The notes: generated by a model not told the origin, from the sequence alone. Positions 32,925 to 41,964 are shown, numbered from the stretch's first letter. The stretch: 64,000 nucleotides of DNA from Yunchengibacter salinarum (GCF_037658235.1 NZ_JBBJLN010000001.1:248001-312000), one strand, 5' to 3'. A program made the numbers and translations.

Positions 32925-33491
32925 TCAAACTTCCTGAACCATCATCAGAAAGGCGGCGGAAAAGCCGATCCCTGCCGATGCGGCCGCCGCCTTGTTGATC
33001 AGAATGGTCACTTTTGGCGTGGTGGAAATGCCCACCACACAGTGGCCGGCACGAACACAGGTTTCCCCGAACCCGATGGTGGGGATGCCCGCCGCCTTGG
33101 CCGCAGCACCCGCCTTATCGGAAGCCGCCGCGCTCAGCCCGTCGGGAATGAAGACCACCGCGGCACCGGCCACGCTGTCCGCCGCGGCCACGACGGGCTC
33201 AAGCGTGGCCTTTCCCGCCTTGGGATTGTCGGCCACCTGAGCCGCCACCACCTCGGCGGCGGCCTTGCTGTCGGCATTGCCCGCCTCGAACACCACCACG
33301 GCCCGAACCGCGCCCGTGGGCGGATTCTGCATGAAAGCGATGGACCGTGCGGCCACCTGAATATCCTTGGCGGTCACCGCCGCCCATGCGGCGCCAGCCA
33401 CAAAGGGCAGAGCCGCCAGCAGGGCCAGCGCCAGGCCAGCCCGTTTAACGGAGTCGCGCCGTGACACAGTCGTCAAAACTCTGGACACCAT
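32925..33491 (-). CDS. YfiR-like secreted two-cysteine protein (copy B)
   Basis: The 188-residue protein has a signal peptide ending GAAWAA. The mature start VTAKDIQVAARSIAFMQNPPTG is shared almost word for word with the protein at 37790. A central Ala-rich alpha/beta region is followed by GETCVRAGHCVVGISTTPKV and ILINKAAAASAGIGFSAAFL. The cysteine pair probably forms a periplasmic disulfide. I read the family as YfiR/DUF4154-like, from the C-terminal pattern I-x-[IV]-N-[KR]-x-A followed by a helix. It is the first gene of a two-gene unit with the TBDR at 30751 and has the shared palindrome 90 nt upstream. Confidence 0.6.
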   Translation of the reverse strand: MVSRVLTTVSRRDSVKRAGLALALLAALPFVAGAAWAAVTAKDIQVAARSIAFMQNPPTGAVRAVVVFEAGNADSKAAAEVVAAQVADNPKAGKATLEPVVAAADSVAGAAVVFIPDGLSAAASDKAGAAAKAAGIPTIGFGETCVRAGHCVVGISTTPKVTILINKAAAASAGIGFSAAFLMMVQEV

Positions 33492-33580
33492 TTTGAAAAG
33501 TCTCCCTCAAGACCGGACCCCGTTGTCCGCCGGAAAGCCATAACGGGAATATGTTTAGGAAGGTGTTAAGAAATCTGGAC

Positions 33581-33597
33581 ATCACGCGGTTGTGATT
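33581..33597. promoter_or_regulatory. ATCAC-N6-GTGATT palindrome upstream of YfiR-like copy B
   Basis: ATCACGCGGTTGTGATT matches the site at 38526-38542 in 14 of 17 positions, including all of ATCACGC and GTGATT. It is 90 nt before the start at 33491. It is probably an operator or activator site; the protein is unknown. Confidence 0.6.
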
Positions 33598-33647
33598 GTG
33601 TGTGTGTTTTTCCGTGACACCCAGGCGTATGAGGAAGGGAACGCCGG

Positions 33648-35456
33648 TCAGGCGCCCCCGCCATCCTTTCTGATTTCGTCAACGAAACTGTTGGCATTAT
33701 CCTGCAGATTGCTGAAGTTGTGCCGCAGGTCCTCCACAATCCCCAGCAGGGTCTGCGCCGCCTCGCCATTCTTGCGGGCGATGTCGGACAGGATGTCCGT
33801 CTGCTCGGCGAAGCTGTTGGTATCGCGCGAAGCATCGCTCACCGTCCGGGCGATCTCTTGGGTTGCCGCCAGTTGCTGCTGCACGGACGCGGAAATGGAT
33901 GCTGTGGTTTCGTCGATCTTGCCGATCATGTCCCCGGTGCGGTGAATGGCCTGTACCACGCCCTTGGTGCCGGATTGGATCTCGCCCACCTTGGCGGCGA
34001 TTTCCTCCGTCGCCTTGCCGGTCTGGCTGGCCAGGTTCTTCACCTCGCTGGCCACCACGGCAAAGCCTTTCCCGGCCTCCCCGGCGCGGGCGGCCTCGAT
34101 GGTGGCATTCAGCGCCAGAAGGTTGGTCTGTTCGGCGATGTCGCTGATCAGGGTGACGATCTTTTCCACCTCGCCCGCGGACTCGTTCAACTGGTCCACG
34201 CTGGTTTCGGTCTGGCGGCTCTGATCCACGGCGGCGCGCACGGTCTCGCTGCTGTCCTCCGCCTGACGGGCGATCTCGTTGATGGAGCTTTCCAGCTCTT
34301 CCGTGGCCCCGGCGGCGGACTGGATATGCCCGTTGACGGCGCGGGTGCCCTCCAGCACCTCCCCGGTGTGGCGCTCGTTTTCGCTGGCGCGCTGACCCAT
34401 CTGTTCGGCATAGCTCTGCACCTGATCGGCACTGTCGAACACCGCTTTCAGTGCACCGGTGAAGGTGCTGTCGAAATCCTCAGCCAGACGCTGCATGGCA
34501 TCCTGACGTTCCGCCGCCAACTGTTTCTGGCGGTCGCCCTCGCGCTGGCGCTCTTCTTCCTCGCGGGCCTTTTCACGCTCCAGACGGGCTTTCTCTTCCT
34601 CCATCTGTTTCTGGCGCATGGTCTCCTGCTCCTCCTGCAATTCGGCGGAGCGGGTGATGTAATCGCGGAACCGGGCGAGCGCATGAACGATGGCGCCCAG
34701 TTCATCGCCGCGACGGAGCGTGTCGATATCCACATCCGTATCGCCCTTGGCCAGCCGGGCGGTGGAGGACGCGATGGACTGGATGGAGCGCACCGTGGAC
34801 CAGCCGATGAAAACGGTCACGGCGACGGTAAGCAGCAGGCCGATCACGGTCAGGCTGATGAAGCTGGCGCGCGCGCTTTCGGTAACATCCTTCACATGGG
34901 CGCCGTTCTGTTCCGCCAGGCGGATCTGCTCGGCGCGAATTTCCTGAAGCACCTGCCCCAGATCGGCGGACAACTGCTTCACCGGGTCCAGCATGGAAAC
35001 GGCGGTGGCGAAGTCGATCTCCAGCATGGACATCATCACATCCAGCGCGCCGCTGTATTTTTCCAGATCGGCAATGGCCTGGGTCAGATCATCGCGGAAG
35101 GCGGAGGCACTTTCACGCTGCTTCAACTGGTCCAGGGCCTCGCTGATGTCCGCCATGTCGGCCTTGGCGCTTTCGAACCGGTCGGCCACCATGCTGCTGT
35201 CGCCGCTGGCCGCGCTGGTCAGCGCGCGGTAGACGGTGGCGTCCACCCCCTGCAATTTTTCCGTAGTGGTGCCCACAAGCCTGATCAGGGGAATATCTTC
35301 ATCCACCAGGGTCGAGACCTGCTGGCCCGACGTGGACAGCCCGCTGATTCCGATCCAGGCCAGAAGCACCAGGATCATCAGCGCGAACAGGGGGGCGACC
35401 CCGATCTTGATGACCATGGGCCAGTCCCGGATACGCATAACAGCTTGGATTGACAT
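33648..35456 (-). CDS. Methyl-accepting chemotaxis protein
   Basis: The 602-residue chemoreceptor has TM1 near residues 17-39, a mostly helical periplasmic domain of about 155 residues (four-helix-bundle type), TM2 near 197-217 and a HAMP domain after it. A 50-residue Glu/Arg/Lys/Gln coiled coil follows, then the MCP signalling domain with the conserved hairpin tip [20 protein letters not shown] near 440-460. There is no C-terminal CheR-tethering pentapeptide. I start at ATG 35456; a GTG three codons earlier is possible. It lies between two [YfiR-like - TBDR] pairs on the same strand, a context that suggests it senses something linked to those receptors. No che genes are in the window. Confidence 0.93.
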   Translation of the reverse strand: MSIQAVMRIRDWPMVIKIGVAPLFALMILVLLAWIGISGLSTSGQQVSTLVDEDIPLIRLVGTTTEKLQGVDATVYRALTSAASGDSSMVADRFESAKADMADISEALDQLKQRESASAFRDDLTQAIADLEKYSGALDVMMSMLEIDFATAVSMLDPVKQLSADLGQVLQEIRAEQIRLAEQNGAHVKDVTESARASFISLTVIGLLLTVAVTVFIGWSTVRSIQSIASSTARLAKGDTDVDIDTLRRGDELGAIVHALARFRDYITRSAELQEEQETMRQKQMEEEKARLEREKAREEEERQREGDRQKQLAAERQDAMQRLAEDFDSTFTGALKAVFDSADQVQSYAEQMGQRASENERHTGEVLEGTRAVNGHIQSAAGATEELESSINEIARQAEDSSETVRAAVDQSRQTETSVDQLNESAGEVEKIVTLISDIAEQTNLLALNATIEAARAGEAGKGFAVVASEVKNLASQTGKATEEIAAKVGEIQSGTKGVVQAIHRTGDMIGKIDETTASISASVQQQLAATQEIARTVSDASRDTNSFAEQTDILSDIARKNGEAAQTLLGIVEDLRHNFSNLQDNANSFVDEIRKDGGGA

Positions 35457-35625
35457 ATACCCCACCCTCAGAAGATTTGAACGATTGTTGCACCCACCGC
35501 TTGTTTACAGAAATTGAGTTAAAATTTGAATGAATAAAACTTGGTAAACGCGATTTCGGAACACGCCGTAAATTATTGAAAAACATTAACCAAAACAACG
35601 GACTACTGAAAACACTAACAAAATT

Positions 35626-35642
35626 GACACAGGACTGTGATT
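35626..35642. promoter_or_regulatory. Degenerate copy of the shared palindrome upstream of the chemoreceptor
   Basis: GACACAGGACTGTGATT keeps CAC-N6-GTGATT of the motif before the two YfiR-like genes but has only a partial left arm. It is about 170 nt before the MCP start in an AT-rich region. It is weaker evidence than the other two sites. Confidence 0.35.
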
Positions 35643-35657
35643 TTTCCGATCCGGCGC

Positions 35658-35681
35658 GCCCGACCCATAAGCGGGTCGGGC
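35658..35681 (-). terminator. Strong hairpin after TBDR copy A, no U-tract
   Basis: GCCCGACCC and GGGTCGGGC form a perfect 9-bp stem with a 6-nt loop, ten nt past the TBDR stop at 35692. No T-run follows directly. It may be a processing or stability hairpin, or a weak terminator that lets some transcription continue into the MCP gene. Confidence 0.5.
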
Positions 35682-35691
35682 GGCCCGGTTG

Positions 35692-37782
35692 TTACCAGCT
35701 CACGGCGAGGGTCAGGAACACCTGGCGATCCACCCGTTCAGACTGGGTGGGCCGGAAATCCGTACGGTTGAACCCCACGCCCGACAGGGTCAGGTCCACG
35801 CCATCCATGACGGCGTACCGCACCCGGCCGGAAAGCATGAACTGATCGTTGATATCCGTCAGTTCCAGCCCTTGAAAGCCGGGAAGCAACTGTTGCAGGC
35901 GGCGGCTGTCGGTCCACTGGGCATAGAGGTCGGCGGTCAGCCCCTCGGTCAGATCGGCGCCCAGATGCGCATTGATCCGGTGCTTCGGCGTGCCCTGTTC
36001 GAATTCCGCCCCGCGCACACGCACGGTACCGGTGGGGTCGAACACGTCGAAATCGTCATTCACGTCCAGAAAGGCATAGTTCACTTCCCAGCGCACACCG
36101 TCCTGTTCGCCTTCCAGCTTGGCCTCGATGCCCACTTCCTCGCTGGAACCCACATCGCGGGAGAAGGATGCGAAATTGGGCGGGGCGACCACGTCGGGCA
36201 GGAAGTTGGCCAGCGTCACCGTACCTTTCAGTTCGGCATAGAACACATTGATCTCGGCAGACCCGCCAATGGAGGGAATGGACCGATTATAGGCCAGATT
36301 GTAGCTTTCGATGGCATCGGGCCCGATCTCCGGCGACCCCCAGAAGAAGAAGCGCGTACCGGGCAGCGGCCCCTGGCCGATGGCCGCGGCGCCGAATTCG
36401 ATCAGGCTGGGCAGCTTGGAGCCGCGAGCGGCGGACAGGGTCACCCGTGTCAGCGGATTCACCGCCCAGGTCAGGCCCGCATTATAGGTGATCTCCTCAA
36501 GCGTCTGATCCCACAGATCGTTGGTGCGCCCGCTGCCGGGCACCAGCGGCCCGCTGCGGCTCAGGTCCACAATGTCATACCGCAGGCTGGTGGTGAGCGT
36601 CAGGGCATCGTTCATCGACCAGTCCCACATGCCGGACAGGGCATAGGCATTGAAGCTGGTGTTCACCCGCTCATCGAACGGGCTGAGGCCGAAATCACCC
36701 TTGAAGGTATTGTCCCGGAATTCGCCGAACACGCGGAAGCTGTGGTCGGTGCCCACCTTGAACACGTCCTCAAGCTGGGCCACCAGAATCTCATTGTCAT
36801 AAAACAGCGGACCCACGCCATTGACCACGGTGTCATGGGACAGGCGGTTATAATAAACCGTGCCCTTGACCAGCCCCAGATCCCCTTCATGGGCCAGCGT
36901 GGTCTTGGCGGAGAAGGTTTCCACTTCCGGCGACGCGCCAAGGAAGACCGGCACAAAGGCCGCCCGCTCGGTTTCGGACCAGGACAGTTCCGCGCCGATT
37001 TCCGTGTTCCGGCCCACCGCATAGGACATGCGACCGGACAGCATGTGGGTCTCCGGGTTCACATCCGGTACAAGATTCGGACCCTTCACGTTGAAGGCAT
37101 CCGCATCCAGCGTGCTGCCGGACAGGGTCAGCCCGCCCTTGTCACCAAGCGGCGTGGACACCACGGCGGAAAGTTCCTTGGTATCCTGCGTGCCATAGGT
37201 CACCCGCACCTCGTTGACCTGCGTGTATTGCGGATCATAGGTCAGAATATTGATCACGCCGGTGGCGGCATTGAAGCCGAAAAGCGCCGTGTTCGGCCCG
37301 CGCACGATCTCAATCTGTCGGATTTCCGCCATTTGAACGGGAATGGTGTTCCAAAAGGTCATGCCGAAATGGTCGGAATAAACCTGGCGCCCGTTGACCA
37401 GCACCAGAAGCCGCGGATTGTACGGGGAATTGAACCCCCGCACGCCCACATCGCGCCCTTCGCTGGAAAAGCTCAGCACTTCCATGCCCATGGAATGGCG
37501 GATGGCATCGGGGATATTGGTGGCGCCGGTGCGCTCGATTTCCTCGGCGGTGATGATTTCCATGGGCACCGGCACTTCCGAGGCCCGCTGCGGCTTGCCG
37601 GTGGCGGAGGTGGTCACCGGTTCCCCGAACAGCATTTCCAAAGAGCTGTAATCCATGGACTGGGCGAACGTAGCACCCGTCAGGGTCAGCACGCTGGCAC
37701 CGGCGGCCAGCAAACGGCCTGCACTGCGCCGCGCTGTGCGGCGGTGAGGAATCGGGGTTGCCTGAATGGGTTTTCTTTTCAT
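35692..37782 (-). CDS. TonB-dependent receptor paired with a YfiR-like gene (copy A)
   Basis: The 696-residue receptor is the close paralogue of the one at 30751: SLEMLFGEPVTTSATGK after the signal peptide (LTLTGATFAQ), PDAIRHSMGMEVLSFSS, LLVLVNGRQVY and IVRGPNTALFGFNAATGVIN, ending TLAVSW. Differences concentrate in the barrel, where extracellular loops set ligand choice, so the pair may bind related but distinct ligands. It starts 7 nt after the YfiR-like stop at 37790, a tight operon. The early segment FGEPVTTSATG may interact with TonB or with a periplasmic partner. Confidence 0.93.
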   Translation of the reverse strand: MKRKPIQATPIPHRRTARRSAGRLLAAGASVLTLTGATFAQSMDYSSLEMLFGEPVTTSATGKPQRASEVPVPMEIITAEEIERTGATNIPDAIRHSMGMEVLSFSSEGRDVGVRGFNSPYNPRLLVLVNGRQVYSDHFGMTFWNTIPVQMAEIRQIEIVRGPNTALFGFNAATGVINILTYDPQYTQVNEVRVTYGTQDTKELSAVVSTPLGDKGGLTLSGSTLDADAFNVKGPNLVPDVNPETHMLSGRMSYAVGRNTEIGAELSWSETERAAFVPVFLGASPEVETFSAKTTLAHEGDLGLVKGTVYYNRLSHDTVVNGVGPLFYDNEILVAQLEDVFKVGTDHSFRVFGEFRDNTFKGDFGLSPFDERVNTSFNAYALSGMWDWSMNDALTLTTSLRYDIVDLSRSGPLVPGSGRTNDLWDQTLEEITYNAGLTWAVNPLTRVTLSAARGSKLPSLIEFGAAAIGQGPLPGTRFFFWGSPEIGPDAIESYNLAYNRSIPSIGGSAEINVFYAELKGTVTLANFLPDVVAPPNFASFSRDVGSSEEVGIEAKLEGEQDGVRWEVNYAFLDVNDDFDVFDPTGTVRVRGAEFEQGTPKHRINAHLGADLTEGLTADLYAQWTDSRRLQQLLPGFQGLELTDINDQFMLSGRVRYAVMDGVDLTLSGVGFNRTDFRPTQSERVDRQVFLTLAVSW

Positions 37783-37789
37783 GGGAGCC

Positions 37790-38365
37790 TTACACTTCCT
37801 GAATCATCATCAAAAAGGCGGACTTGAAGCTGACCGAAGCCGCTTCCGCCGCGGATTTGTTCACCAGAATCTGAACTTTGGGGCTTGTGACCACGCCCAC
37901 CACGCAATGACCGGCGCGCACGCAGGCCTCGCCAATGGACAAGGTGGGCACCCCGTCGGACGCCGCGGCACTGAAGACTGCCCCGGCATTGCCCACGCCG
38001 GACGCCATGAACACCACACCCTTGCCGGAAAGCTGGCCAAGCTGATCGGATGGCACCAGAACCGGGGCCAACGTTGCCCCACCCGCCTTGGGAAACTGAG
38101 TGATCAGACCCTTGATCGAGTCGGCATCCGCCTTGGAGTCCGCATTGCCGGGGTCAAAGACCACCGCGACCTCCACCGTGCCGGTGGGGGGGTTGGACAA
38201 AAAGGCCACAGAGCGCGCCGCCACCTGTATATCCTTGGCGGTAACGGCGGCAGCCGGGCCCACAAAGGGCGGCAGCACGGCAAGGGCCGCCAGTGTCATG
38301 GCTGTGGCCAGCCATCGCGCGGTGCGCTTCGACACCCCTGTTGAACGGACCGTGGTTGGAAACAT
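37790..38365 (-). CDS. YfiR-like secreted two-cysteine protein (copy A)
   Basis: The 191-residue protein has a signal peptide ending VGPAAA. The mature domain begins VTAKDIQVAARSVAFLSNPP. The conserved end reads GEACVRAGHCVVGVVTSPKV, ILVNKSAAEAASVSFKSAFL and MMIQEV. It pairs with the TBDR 7 nt downstream. The frame is open for 24 codons upstream; ATG 38365, with GGAGG five nt before it, gives a normal signal peptide. Assignment to YfiR/DUF4154 rests on the C-terminal pattern and on the TBDR neighbour, since YfiR-type genes are often found beside TBDR genes. No diguanylate cyclase partner is visible here. Confidence 0.6.
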   Translation of the reverse strand: MFPTTVRSTGVSKRTARWLATAMTLAALAVLPPFVGPAAAVTAKDIQVAARSVAFLSNPPTGTVEVAVVFDPGNADSKADADSIKGLITQFPKAGGATLAPVLVPSDQLGQLSGKGVVFMASGVGNAGAVFSAAASDGVPTLSIGEACVRAGHCVVGVVTSPKVQILVNKSAAEAASVSFKSAFLMMIQEV

Positions 38366-38686
38366 GGGATCCTCCCCTGTGAGACTGGCCGGCCTTACCC
38401 TGGAAAAGCGTCCTTGATAGCCCGCCCCGACAATCAACCCTGAGACACCGCGAAGCCCGGTTCGTTGCTTCTTTAAGCCGGGCGGCCCACACCTGCCTGC
38501 CCATCACCTTTCGGACTCACGGATAATCACGCTTTCGTGATTCACCGTGATCCCCAAAACTTAATAAAAAGTTTCGGTTTCGAAAAAATTGCTGGGTTGC
38601 GCTGTTTTTCAGGTTAATCGTGTGGCAATCCGCCTCACGGTTGTGGCATTTCCGGCATGGTCAAACGGATCGACAGGCCACAAAAA
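38366..38686. other. Upstream region of the YfiR-like/TBDR operon copy A
   Basis: No gene is supportable. It contains the palindrome at 38525-38542 with an extra CGTGAT half-site at 38546-38551, and an AT-rich stretch at 38558-38595 that could hold a promoter. I cannot point to a convincing -10/-35 pair. Confidence 0.6.
38525..38542. promoter_or_regulatory. AATCACG-N4-CGTGATT palindrome upstream of YfiR-like copy A
   Basis: Perfect 7-bp arms, about 160 nt before the start at 38365. A further CGTGAT half-site follows at 38546-38551. The core ATCACGC...GTGATT recurs before YfiR-like copy B. Confidence 0.6.
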
Positions 38687-38763
38687 AATCGCCGCCCCGC
38701 CTTGGAGCGACGATTCACACCACATTAAAAACCCGCTGACAGGCGCCTGGAAGCGCCGGTCAG
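38682..38763 (-). terminator. Two tandem Rho-independent terminators after rpoH
   Basis: The first stem (38736-38763) overlaps the rpoH stop: CTGAC-GGCGC pairs with GCGCC-GTCAG across one mismatch, with GGGTTTTT after it on the minus strand. The second stem (38687-38715, AATCG...CGATT with two mismatches) is followed by seven T. Together they isolate rpoH from the operon downstream. Confidence 0.8.
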
Positions 38764-39644
38764 GCAGCGGGGGCCAGCCCCGCCTTGATCGGGTCGCCCA
38801 CATGCTTGATAAGCGCCTTCTTCATCTTGCCAAGCGCCTGCGCTTCCAGTTGACGGACCCGTTCCTTGGAAATACCGAGCCGGTCGCCCAGGGAGGCCAG
38901 CGTCACAGGGTCTTCGGACAGGCGCCGCTCCTGAATGATGAAGCTTTCCCGCTCCGTCAGGACGGACATGGCCTGGCGAATCAGCTCAATCTGGCGGGCG
39001 CCGTCCCGCTGCTTGACCACCACGTCTTCCGGCAGCGGCGCATCGGATACCAGCAATTCCTGCCATTCCTGATCGGATTCCTCGGCCACGGGGGCGTTGA
39101 GCGATCGATCCACACCGGAAAGGCGGCCTTCCATGGCCTCCACATCCGACAGGCGCACACCCATTTCCTGCGCGATTCTGGTGCGCCCCTCAAGGCCGAG
39201 CGGCTTGTCGGAATTCAGGCCCAGTTTGGATTTCAACCGCTTCAGATTAAAGAACAGCGCCTTGTGCGCGGCGGTGGTGCCGGTGCGCACAATGGACCAG
39301 TTCCGCAGAACGAAATCCTGAATGGCGGCGCGAATCCACCAGCTTGCATAGGTGGAAAAGCGCACTTCGCGGGCCGGTTCGAAGCGGTAGGCCGCTTCCA
39401 TCAATCCCACTGTGCCTTCCTGAATCAGGTCTGCCACGGGCAGGCCATAATGGCGAAACCGGGATGTGGCCGCCACCACCAGCCGGATATAGGCTGATGT
39501 GAGTTTGTGCAGGGCCTTTTCGTCCCCCTCGGCACGCCACCGCTGCGCCAGATCATGCTCTTCCTCGCGGCTGAGCATGGGCGTTTTCATCGCATCGCGA
39601 ATAAGGCGCCTGTCGTCCCCGGAAACCCAGTTGCTGTATGACAT
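38760..39644 (-). CDS. rpoH: RNA polymerase sigma-32 factor
   Basis: This is a 294-residue heat-shock sigma factor. Region 2 reads LIQEGTVGLMEAAYRFEPAR followed by VRFSTYASWWIRAAIQDFVL. The RpoH box appears as HKALFFNLKRLK, which separates RpoH from other group 3 sigmas. Region 4 ends with LGISKERVRQLEAQALGKMK. I start at ATG 39644 (MSYSNWVSGDD), which has GGGAG seven nt upstream; the longer open frame has a non-family N-terminus. Alphaproteobacteria often have more than one RpoH, so this may not be the only copy. It lies in a conserved-looking block with carD, fdxA and the helicase. Confidence 0.94.
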   Translation of the reverse strand: MSYSNWVSGDDRRLIRDAMKTPMLSREEEHDLAQRWRAEGDEKALHKLTSAYIRLVVAATSRFRHYGLPVADLIQEGTVGLMEAAYRFEPAREVRFSTYASWWIRAAIQDFVLRNWSIVRTGTTAAHKALFFNLKRLKSKLGLNSDKPLGLEGRTRIAQEMGVRLSDVEAMEGRLSGVDRSLNAPVAEESDQEWQELLVSDAPLPEDVVVKQRDGARQIELIRQAMSVLTERESFIIQERRLSEDPVTLASLGDRLGISKERVRQLEAQALGKMKKALIKHVGDPIKAGLAPAA

Positions 39645-40019
39645 GTCGGCTCTCCCGTTCCGTCTGCTGTGTGCCCTCTGAATACGCCCCCCATGGGCGA
39701 GCGGATCAGCGGTCACAGCGCACGGTGTCGCTTCTGTTTCTGATCTCCTTAAATATGACGGATTTGATCCGGTTTGAACAGGGAAAAGGTGACCAAAACA
39801 GTATGAATTAGTCGAACACAGTGATCGGGGCAGCCGATTGACAGGGCTTTCCCCTGAGCTTCTCCCTGATGCCGCACATTTCTGCCGCGACGGTACACGC
39901 CCCGCCAGAGCGGACAGGGCGGGCGGGCAGGACCAGCGCACCAGCGCGACCCGGATACGGGAAAATGGAAACGACGGGGTACGCACGGCGGGAAGGCGGG
40001 GCTCACATCCCGATCGGGC
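39645..40019. other. Leader/promoter region of rpoH
   Basis: No gene is supportable. The 375 bp between the carD terminator and rpoH must contain the rpoH promoter(s). AT-rich DNA around 39748-39810 is the likely place, but I see no clear sigma-70 or sigma-32 promoter. A long leader could carry RNA-thermometer-type control; no obvious structure pairs with the rpoH ribosome-binding site. Confidence 0.5.
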
Positions 40020-40055
40020 AAAAAAAGACCCCCACGGACACCGCCCGCGGGGGTC
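40020..40055 (-). terminator. Rho-independent terminator downstream of carD
   Basis: GACCCCC (40027-40033) pairs with GGGGGTC (40049-40055); seven T follow on the minus strand. It is 120 nt past the carD stop; the DNA between holds no gene. Confidence 0.85.
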
Positions 40056-40176
40056 GATCTCAGCAACGTCCGTTTCTCAAGACCGGTCGAACGCTGCGCT
40101 CTTTTGCTTCGTCAGGAGGAAGCCCCGCCAGCCGCACCACTCACGCCTTGATGCGCCTGACGGCAAGGCCGCAAAG

Positions 40177-40677
40177 TCACGCGGCCAATTCTTTTTCCAG
40201 CCGCATCATGGCGGCATCTTCGTCAATCTTTTCCACGGCAGCCAGTTCCCGCGCAAGACGGCCCAGCGCGGCTTCATAGATCTGACGCTCGCTATAGCTC
40301 TGTTCCGGCTGATCATCGCCGCGATAAAGATCGCGCACCACTTCGGCAATGGACACAAGATCCCCGGAATTGATCTTGGCTTCATATTCCTGGGCCCGCC
40401 GGGACCACATGGTCCGCTTGACCCTGGCCTTGCCCTTCAGCGTGGTGAAGGCTTCGTTCAGCGTGGCTTCGGACGACAGACGGCGCATTCCGCTGCTTTC
40501 CGCCTTGTTGATCGGCACCCGAAGGGTCATCCGTTCCTTTTCGAACCGAATCACGTAAAGCTCCAGCGCGGCGCCCGCTATATCCTGTTTTTCCAGTTCC
40601 GTGATCCGACCAACGCCATGTTTGGGATAAACGATATAGTCACCAATCTTGAAGGGAGTCACTTTCTTGGATGCCAT
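40177..40677 (-). CDS. carD: CarD family transcriptional regulator
   Basis: The 166-residue protein has the N-terminal RNA-polymerase-interaction (Tudor-like) domain, FKIGDYIVYPKHGVGRITEL and FEKERMTLRVPINKAESSGM, and a C-terminal helical DNA-binding domain with WSRRAQEYEAKINSGDLVSI and YEAALGRLARELAAVE. CarD binds RNA polymerase beta and stabilises open complexes at rRNA and other promoters. The start MASKKVTPF at 40677 fits the family length; the SD (AAGGA) is rather far upstream. The fdxA gene lies 320 nt upstream on the same strand. Confidence 0.94.
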   Translation of the reverse strand: MASKKVTPFKIGDYIVYPKHGVGRITELEKQDIAGAALELYVIRFEKERMTLRVPINKAESSGMRRLSSEATLNEAFTTLKGKARVKRTMWSRRAQEYEAKINSGDLVSIAEVVRDLYRGDDQPEQSYSERQIYEAALGRLARELAAVEKIDEDAAMMRLEKELAA

Positions 40678-40997
40678 AACGATTTCTTGTCCTTTTATAT
40701 CAACCGCCCGATCAATCGGCCTACACGGCGGGCCGCCCGGTCGGCGCACTGCGCTTTAAGGCGGCCAACGCCCACTATGCCTGCCCTGCGCCCACAGACA
40801 CAAAACACGGAAGGGTCCACAAAGGGAGAATGTTGCCCACTCGCCCGGTGCCGACCTTTCCTGTCTGATGGATGGATTGAGTCACCCGACACGATCCAAC
40901 ACTGCGTTCCATGACAGTGTGTAACATAATTGACTCAATTTTTATAGTGCGAATCCGCGCATCCCGCGAAACTCATACGAATCGCGCAGGATTTTGG
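40678..40997. other. Region between fdxA and carD, with a 9-bp inverted repeat pair
   Basis: No gene. ATTGAGTCA (40876-40884) and TGACTCAAT (40931-40939) are exact inverted copies 46 bp apart; the second sits in the 13-bp palindrome AATTGACTCAATT (40928-40940). On the minus strand a TATAAA box lies just upstream of that palindrome, so this is probably the carD control region. Confidence 0.5.
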
Positions 40998-41333
40998 TCA
41001 GTTTCCGGTACCGGGATTGGGCGAAAAGAGGGATTCCTTGCCTTCTTTGCCGTTCCACTCCTCGGCATCGGCGGGGGGTTCGCCCTTGGCGGTGATATTG
41101 GGCCATTTGGCCGCATATTCCGTATTCACCTCAAGCCATTTTTCCAACCCGTCCTCGGTATCGGGCAAAATGGCCTCGGCGGGGCATTCCGGTTCACAGA
41201 CGCCGCAATCAATGCATTCGTCCGGTGCGATCACCAGCATGTTTTCGCCTTCATAGAAGCAGTCCACCGGGCATACTTCCACGCAGTCCATGAATTTGCA
41301 GTTGATGCAGGCTTCCGTCACCACATAGGTCAT
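40998..41333 (-). CDS. fdxA: 7Fe ferredoxin FdxA
   Basis: The 111-residue ferredoxin begins [20 protein letters not shown]. Its cysteines C-x2-C-x4-C-x3-C-P ([15 protein letters not shown]) and [12 protein letters not shown] are arranged for one 3Fe-4S and one 4Fe-4S cluster, with the usual Asp/Glu-rich C-terminal extension. It is a small cytosolic electron carrier. The gene is 168 nt after the S4-domain gene, in the order helicase, S4, fdxA, carD. Confidence 0.96.
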   Translation of the reverse strand: MTYVVTEACINCKFMDCVEVCPVDCFYEGENMLVIAPDECIDCGVCEPECPAEAILPDTEDGLEKWLEVNTEYAAKWPNITAKGEPPADAEEWNGKEGKESLFSPNPGTGN

Positions 41334-41501
41334 GGGTCTCTCCTAGTGCCCTGGACAAAACGCACCGGCCCCGCGTGCCGGGCGGGCCGTGGCGGCTTTA
41401 TGCCCAAAACCGCCTGTGCAAACAACCAATTTCGATTAAACCCCGCCCACAGTCGGCCTAATCCGACAAACCCGCGCGGCGGGCGCGCCAGACAGATGCA
41501 C

Positions 41502-41903
41502 TCACAGGCCGCCATCGCCCGAATGCTTCCAGGCGGCGAGCGCACGCCGATCCTGCTTGGTAGGCCGCCCCGCGCCGGGCGCCCGCACCCCATCGGCAGC
41601 CGCCCGGCCCCGATCCGGCGTTTCCTCAGGGGGCGACAAATCGTCATACAACGTCGCCGCCTCGCTGGCCGGGCCGCGCCGCGTGCCGGGGCCGGTGATG
41701 CGCACCACGCGAACCCGATCCGCCTTGACGAAGGTAAGCACATCCCCCTGCTGCACGGTGCGGGCGGGCTTGGCCACCACCACCCCGTTCAGCCGCACCC
41801 GGCGCCCCTTCACCACGCTGGCCGCCAATGTCCGGGTCTTGAAGAAGCGGGCGTGCCACAACCATTTATCGATGCGGATGGTCTCAGCCTCTGGGGCATC
41901 CAT
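41502..41903 (-). CDS. S4-domain RNA-binding protein (HslR-like)
   Basis: The 133-residue protein has an S4 domain in its first 60 residues (IRIDKWLWHARFFKTRTLAA, VKGRRVRLNGVVV, QGDVLTF), as in Hsp15/HslR, which binds stalled 50S-tRNA complexes. The C-terminus is longer than in E. coli Hsp15, with a basic tail (PTKQDRRALAAWK). It starts 61 nt after the helicase stop and is probably co-transcribed with it. Confidence 0.88.
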   Translation of the reverse strand: MDAPEAETIRIDKWLWHARFFKTRTLAASVVKGRRVRLNGVVVAKPARTVQQGDVLTFVKADRVRVVRITGPGTRRGPASEAATLYDDLSPPEETPDRGRAAADGVRAPGAGRPTKQDRRALAAWKHSGDGGL

Positions 41904-41964
41904 GGCACGGAATCCCTTGCCCCGCCCATCCGCCGCGCCCGATTGGCGCGCAGTGGCACAGGGC

